Positions 13,272 to 13,972 of a DNA stretch of 13,972 nucleotides are shown here, one piece after another. This DNA is from Eubacteriaceae bacterium (GTDB taxonomy: Bacteria; Bacillota_A; Clostridia; Eubacteriales; Anaerofustaceae). The number at the start of each line of letters is the position of its first letter. Position 1 is the stretch's first letter. The position numbers and the translations under genes were made by a program. Location: the NCBI GenBank assembly GCA_031280495.1, contig JAITGT010000066.1, positions 1 through 13,972 on the forward strand, read 5' to 3'. The notes below the pieces were generated by a model. The model had not been told where the DNA came from and ran no database searches. It saw only the letters and a program-made list of their open reading frames with translations.

Positions 13272-13296
13272 CGGCGCAGCAGCGCCGCCTCCCTTC
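13272..13296 (-). promoter_or_regulatory. luxS ribosome-binding site followed by a hairpin that shortens the spacer
   Basis: On the minus strand GAAGGGAGG (13296-13288) is directly followed by CGGCGCTGCTGCGCCG (13287-13272), a perfect six-bp stem with a four-nt loop. Six nt (TGTTTA) then lead to the ATG at 13265. The linear spacing of 22 nt is far too long, but folding the hairpin leaves a normal spacing of about six. Confidence 0.6.
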
Positions 13297-13300
13297 TTTT

Positions 13301-13318
13301 CTGGCGCCTCGGCGCCAG
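13301..13318. repeat. Palindromic hairpin in the Uma2-luxS intergenic region
   Basis: CTGGCGCCTCGGCGCCAG is a perfect inverted repeat that can form a seven-bp stem with a four-nt loop, and the adjoining GCGCCAGGCGC (13312-13322) allows an alternative pairing. No T-tract follows on either strand, so it is not a normal terminator. It may be an RNA-processing or stabilising element in the luxS leader. Confidence 0.5.
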
Positions 13319-13345
13319 GCGCTCCGGCTGTTGGGCAAGGCAAAG

Positions 13346-13897
13346 CTAGACAAACAGGGAGTCGACCTCAACAGAGAGGCCGGCAAACGTTGGGGATTTT
13401 GCCTCCCCGCTGAAGTAGATTCCAGCCTGCCTATATGCGCCTTCCTCAAGCACCAGGACCAGCAAAAAGCGATCGCTTACGCTTGCAGTCCAGTACTCTT
13501 TGACGCCGTTTGCCTCATAAATGACTCGCTTGTCATAAAAATCGCGCACAGCTGTTTCTGGAGAAGCGACTTCGCAAATAAGGTCCGGCGCGCCCGAAAC
13601 GAAGCTTTCGCCAATGCTTTGCGCATTGCAGGCAATCTGCACGTCTGGGCACACAACACAGTCCCCGCTTTTCCCTTTCAGGCGCACGTCGAATCGGTAC
13701 AAAGCTTCCCCCCCCTTTGCGGACAGGTAGCTGCCAAACAGGTTGTGGATCCTGTGAGCGGCGCGATGGTGCGCAAACGCCGCTTTTGCCGTCTTTGCCG
13801 GCTTTCCCTCAATGAGCTCATATCCTGCGTCCGCCGGCCAATTCTCATAATCGCAAAATGTGTAGAGTTTTTCTGGATCTGGAACAAATATGCCCAT
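13346..13897 (-). CDS. Uma2-family protein (DUF820), predicted restriction-endonuclease-like fold
   Basis: Uma2/DUF820 proteins share a PD-(D/E)xK nuclease-like fold; their biological role is unproven and they are often multicopy in cyanobacteria and present in many Firmicutes. The 183-aa product has the usual length and the family blocks YELIEGKPAK (26-35), a following HHRAAHRIHN helix, CPDVQIACN, and GAPDLICEVASPETAVRDFYDKR followed by YEANGVKEYW. The PD, ExxSPxT and DxxxK elements supply the acidic and lysine residues expected of the active site, so it appears intact. ATG at 13897 is preceded by AGGAGG nine nt upstream. It stands between an unidentified gene to the right and luxS, all on the same strand; whether it has any link to LuxS or serine metabolism is unknown. 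Confidence 0.87.
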   Translation of the reverse strand: MGIFVPDPEKLYTFCDYENWPADAGYELIEGKPAKTAKAAFAHHRAAHRIHNLFGSYLSAKGGEALYRFDVRLKGKSGDCVVCPDVQIACNAQSIGESFVSGAPDLICEVASPETAVRDFYDKRVIYEANGVKEYWTASVSDRFLLVLVLEEGAYRQAGIYFSGEAKSPTFAGLSVEVDSLFV

Positions 13898-13913
13898 GCT
13901 GTGCTACCTCCTG

Positions 13914-13972
13914 CTATATGGCGCTGGTGAGGCTGTTTTTGTATTCTTTTGCCATATCAAGCATTTCTTTAG
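13914..13972 (-). CDS. C-terminal end of an unidentified gene, cut by window edge
   Basis: An open frame enters from the right edge and ends with ATA TAG (stop 13916-13914), giving the C-terminus KEMLDMAKEYKNSLTSAI. The stop is followed at normal operon distance by the AGGAGG of the Uma2 gene, and the start of that gene lies 16 nt further on. Only about 19 codons are visible, so the family cannot be recognised. It is called a gene because the helix-like composition and the spacing fit an upstream operon member, but chance openness over 57 nt cannot be excluded. Confidence 0.5.
   Translation of the reverse strand, partial: KEMLDMAKEYKNSLTSAI

Noticed and set aside
13266..13343. Longer N-terminus for LuxS from TTG at 13343
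   Set aside because: It would add 26 low-complexity Pro/Ala/Gly residues not seen in LuxS, and it lies over the hairpin cluster with no ribosome-binding site.
13266..13345. SAM or S-adenosylhomocysteine riboswitch in front of luxS
   Set aside because: The leader is only 80 nt of short GC palindromes, and I cannot find the conserved core or pseudoknot pairing of a known class.
13346..13897. Uma2 gene as part of a mobile element or restriction system
   Set aside because: No methyltransferase, transposase, terminal repeats or target duplication is visible nearby, and the gene is embedded in a metabolic operon.
13331..13930. 199-codon open frame on the plus strand at the right end
   Set aside because: It is a mirror of the Uma2 gene, whose own strand shows family motifs and a good AGGAGG site.
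1..13972. tRNA, rRNA, CRISPR array, prophage or insertion sequence
   Set aside because: No cloverleaf, regularly spaced direct repeats, integrase, transposase or phage structural gene was seen on either strand.

Overview
The window comes from a low-to-mid GC, endospore-forming member of the Bacillota, most likely an anaerobic Clostridia-type lineage. The evidence is a full-length spoIVA (found only in endospore formers), the Clostridia-style pairing of a DUF512 radical SAM protein with the GTPase Der, a two-subunit Fe-S L-serine dehydratase, and strong AGGAGG-type ribosome-binding sites. I cannot name a genus or species from the sequence alone.

Layout, left to right. (1) The left edge holds the start of a minus-strand radical SAM gene of the TIGR03960 type, cut by the window. 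(2) Divergent from it is spoIVA, on the plus strand, behind a plausible sigma-E-like promoter. (3) spoIVA converges on the end of a long minus-strand run of six very tightly packed genes. In transcription order these are: a VTC-domain (polyphosphate polymerase-like) protein, a DUF4956 membrane protein, a large membrane-anchored CotH-kinase protein with three lamin-tail domains, a DUF512 radical SAM protein, the ribosome-assembly GTPase Der, and the ribosome quality-control factor RqcH. Gaps are at most 19 nt, and several starts are decided by non-ATG codons with well-placed Shine-Dalgarno sites. (4) A 286-nt AT-rich gap (10921-11206) holds the intrinsic terminator of the upstream operon and one or two promoters for the six-gene run. 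(5) To its right is a second minus-strand operon: the last codons of an unknown gene, a Uma2-family protein, luxS, sdaAB and sdaAA.

How the genes may work together. sdaAB and sdaAA encode the two halves of one enzyme that turns L-serine into pyruvate and ammonia. LuxS recycles S-ribosylhomocysteine from the methyl cycle, so the right operon is sulfur/serine amino-acid metabolism with a Uma2 protein of unknown role in front. Der and RqcH both act on the large ribosomal subunit, in assembly and in rescue of stalled nascent chains respectively.

The most interesting part is the VTC - DUF4956 - CotH trio. It joins a cytosolic protein that looks able to make or handle polyphosphate, a small multi-pass membrane protein whose core resembles MgtC, and a kinase domain predicted to lie outside the membrane. 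The three families are, from general knowledge, often annotated side by side, but I know of no established function for the combination. A transmembrane phosphate-polymer or phosphorylation system acting on the cell or spore surface is my working inference, not a demonstrated fact.

Start codons were revised from the longest open frames where Shine-Dalgarno position and family length argued for it (DUF4956, CotH, DUF512, Der, LuxS, SdaAB). No tRNA, rRNA, CRISPR array, insertion sequence or prophage gene was seen.
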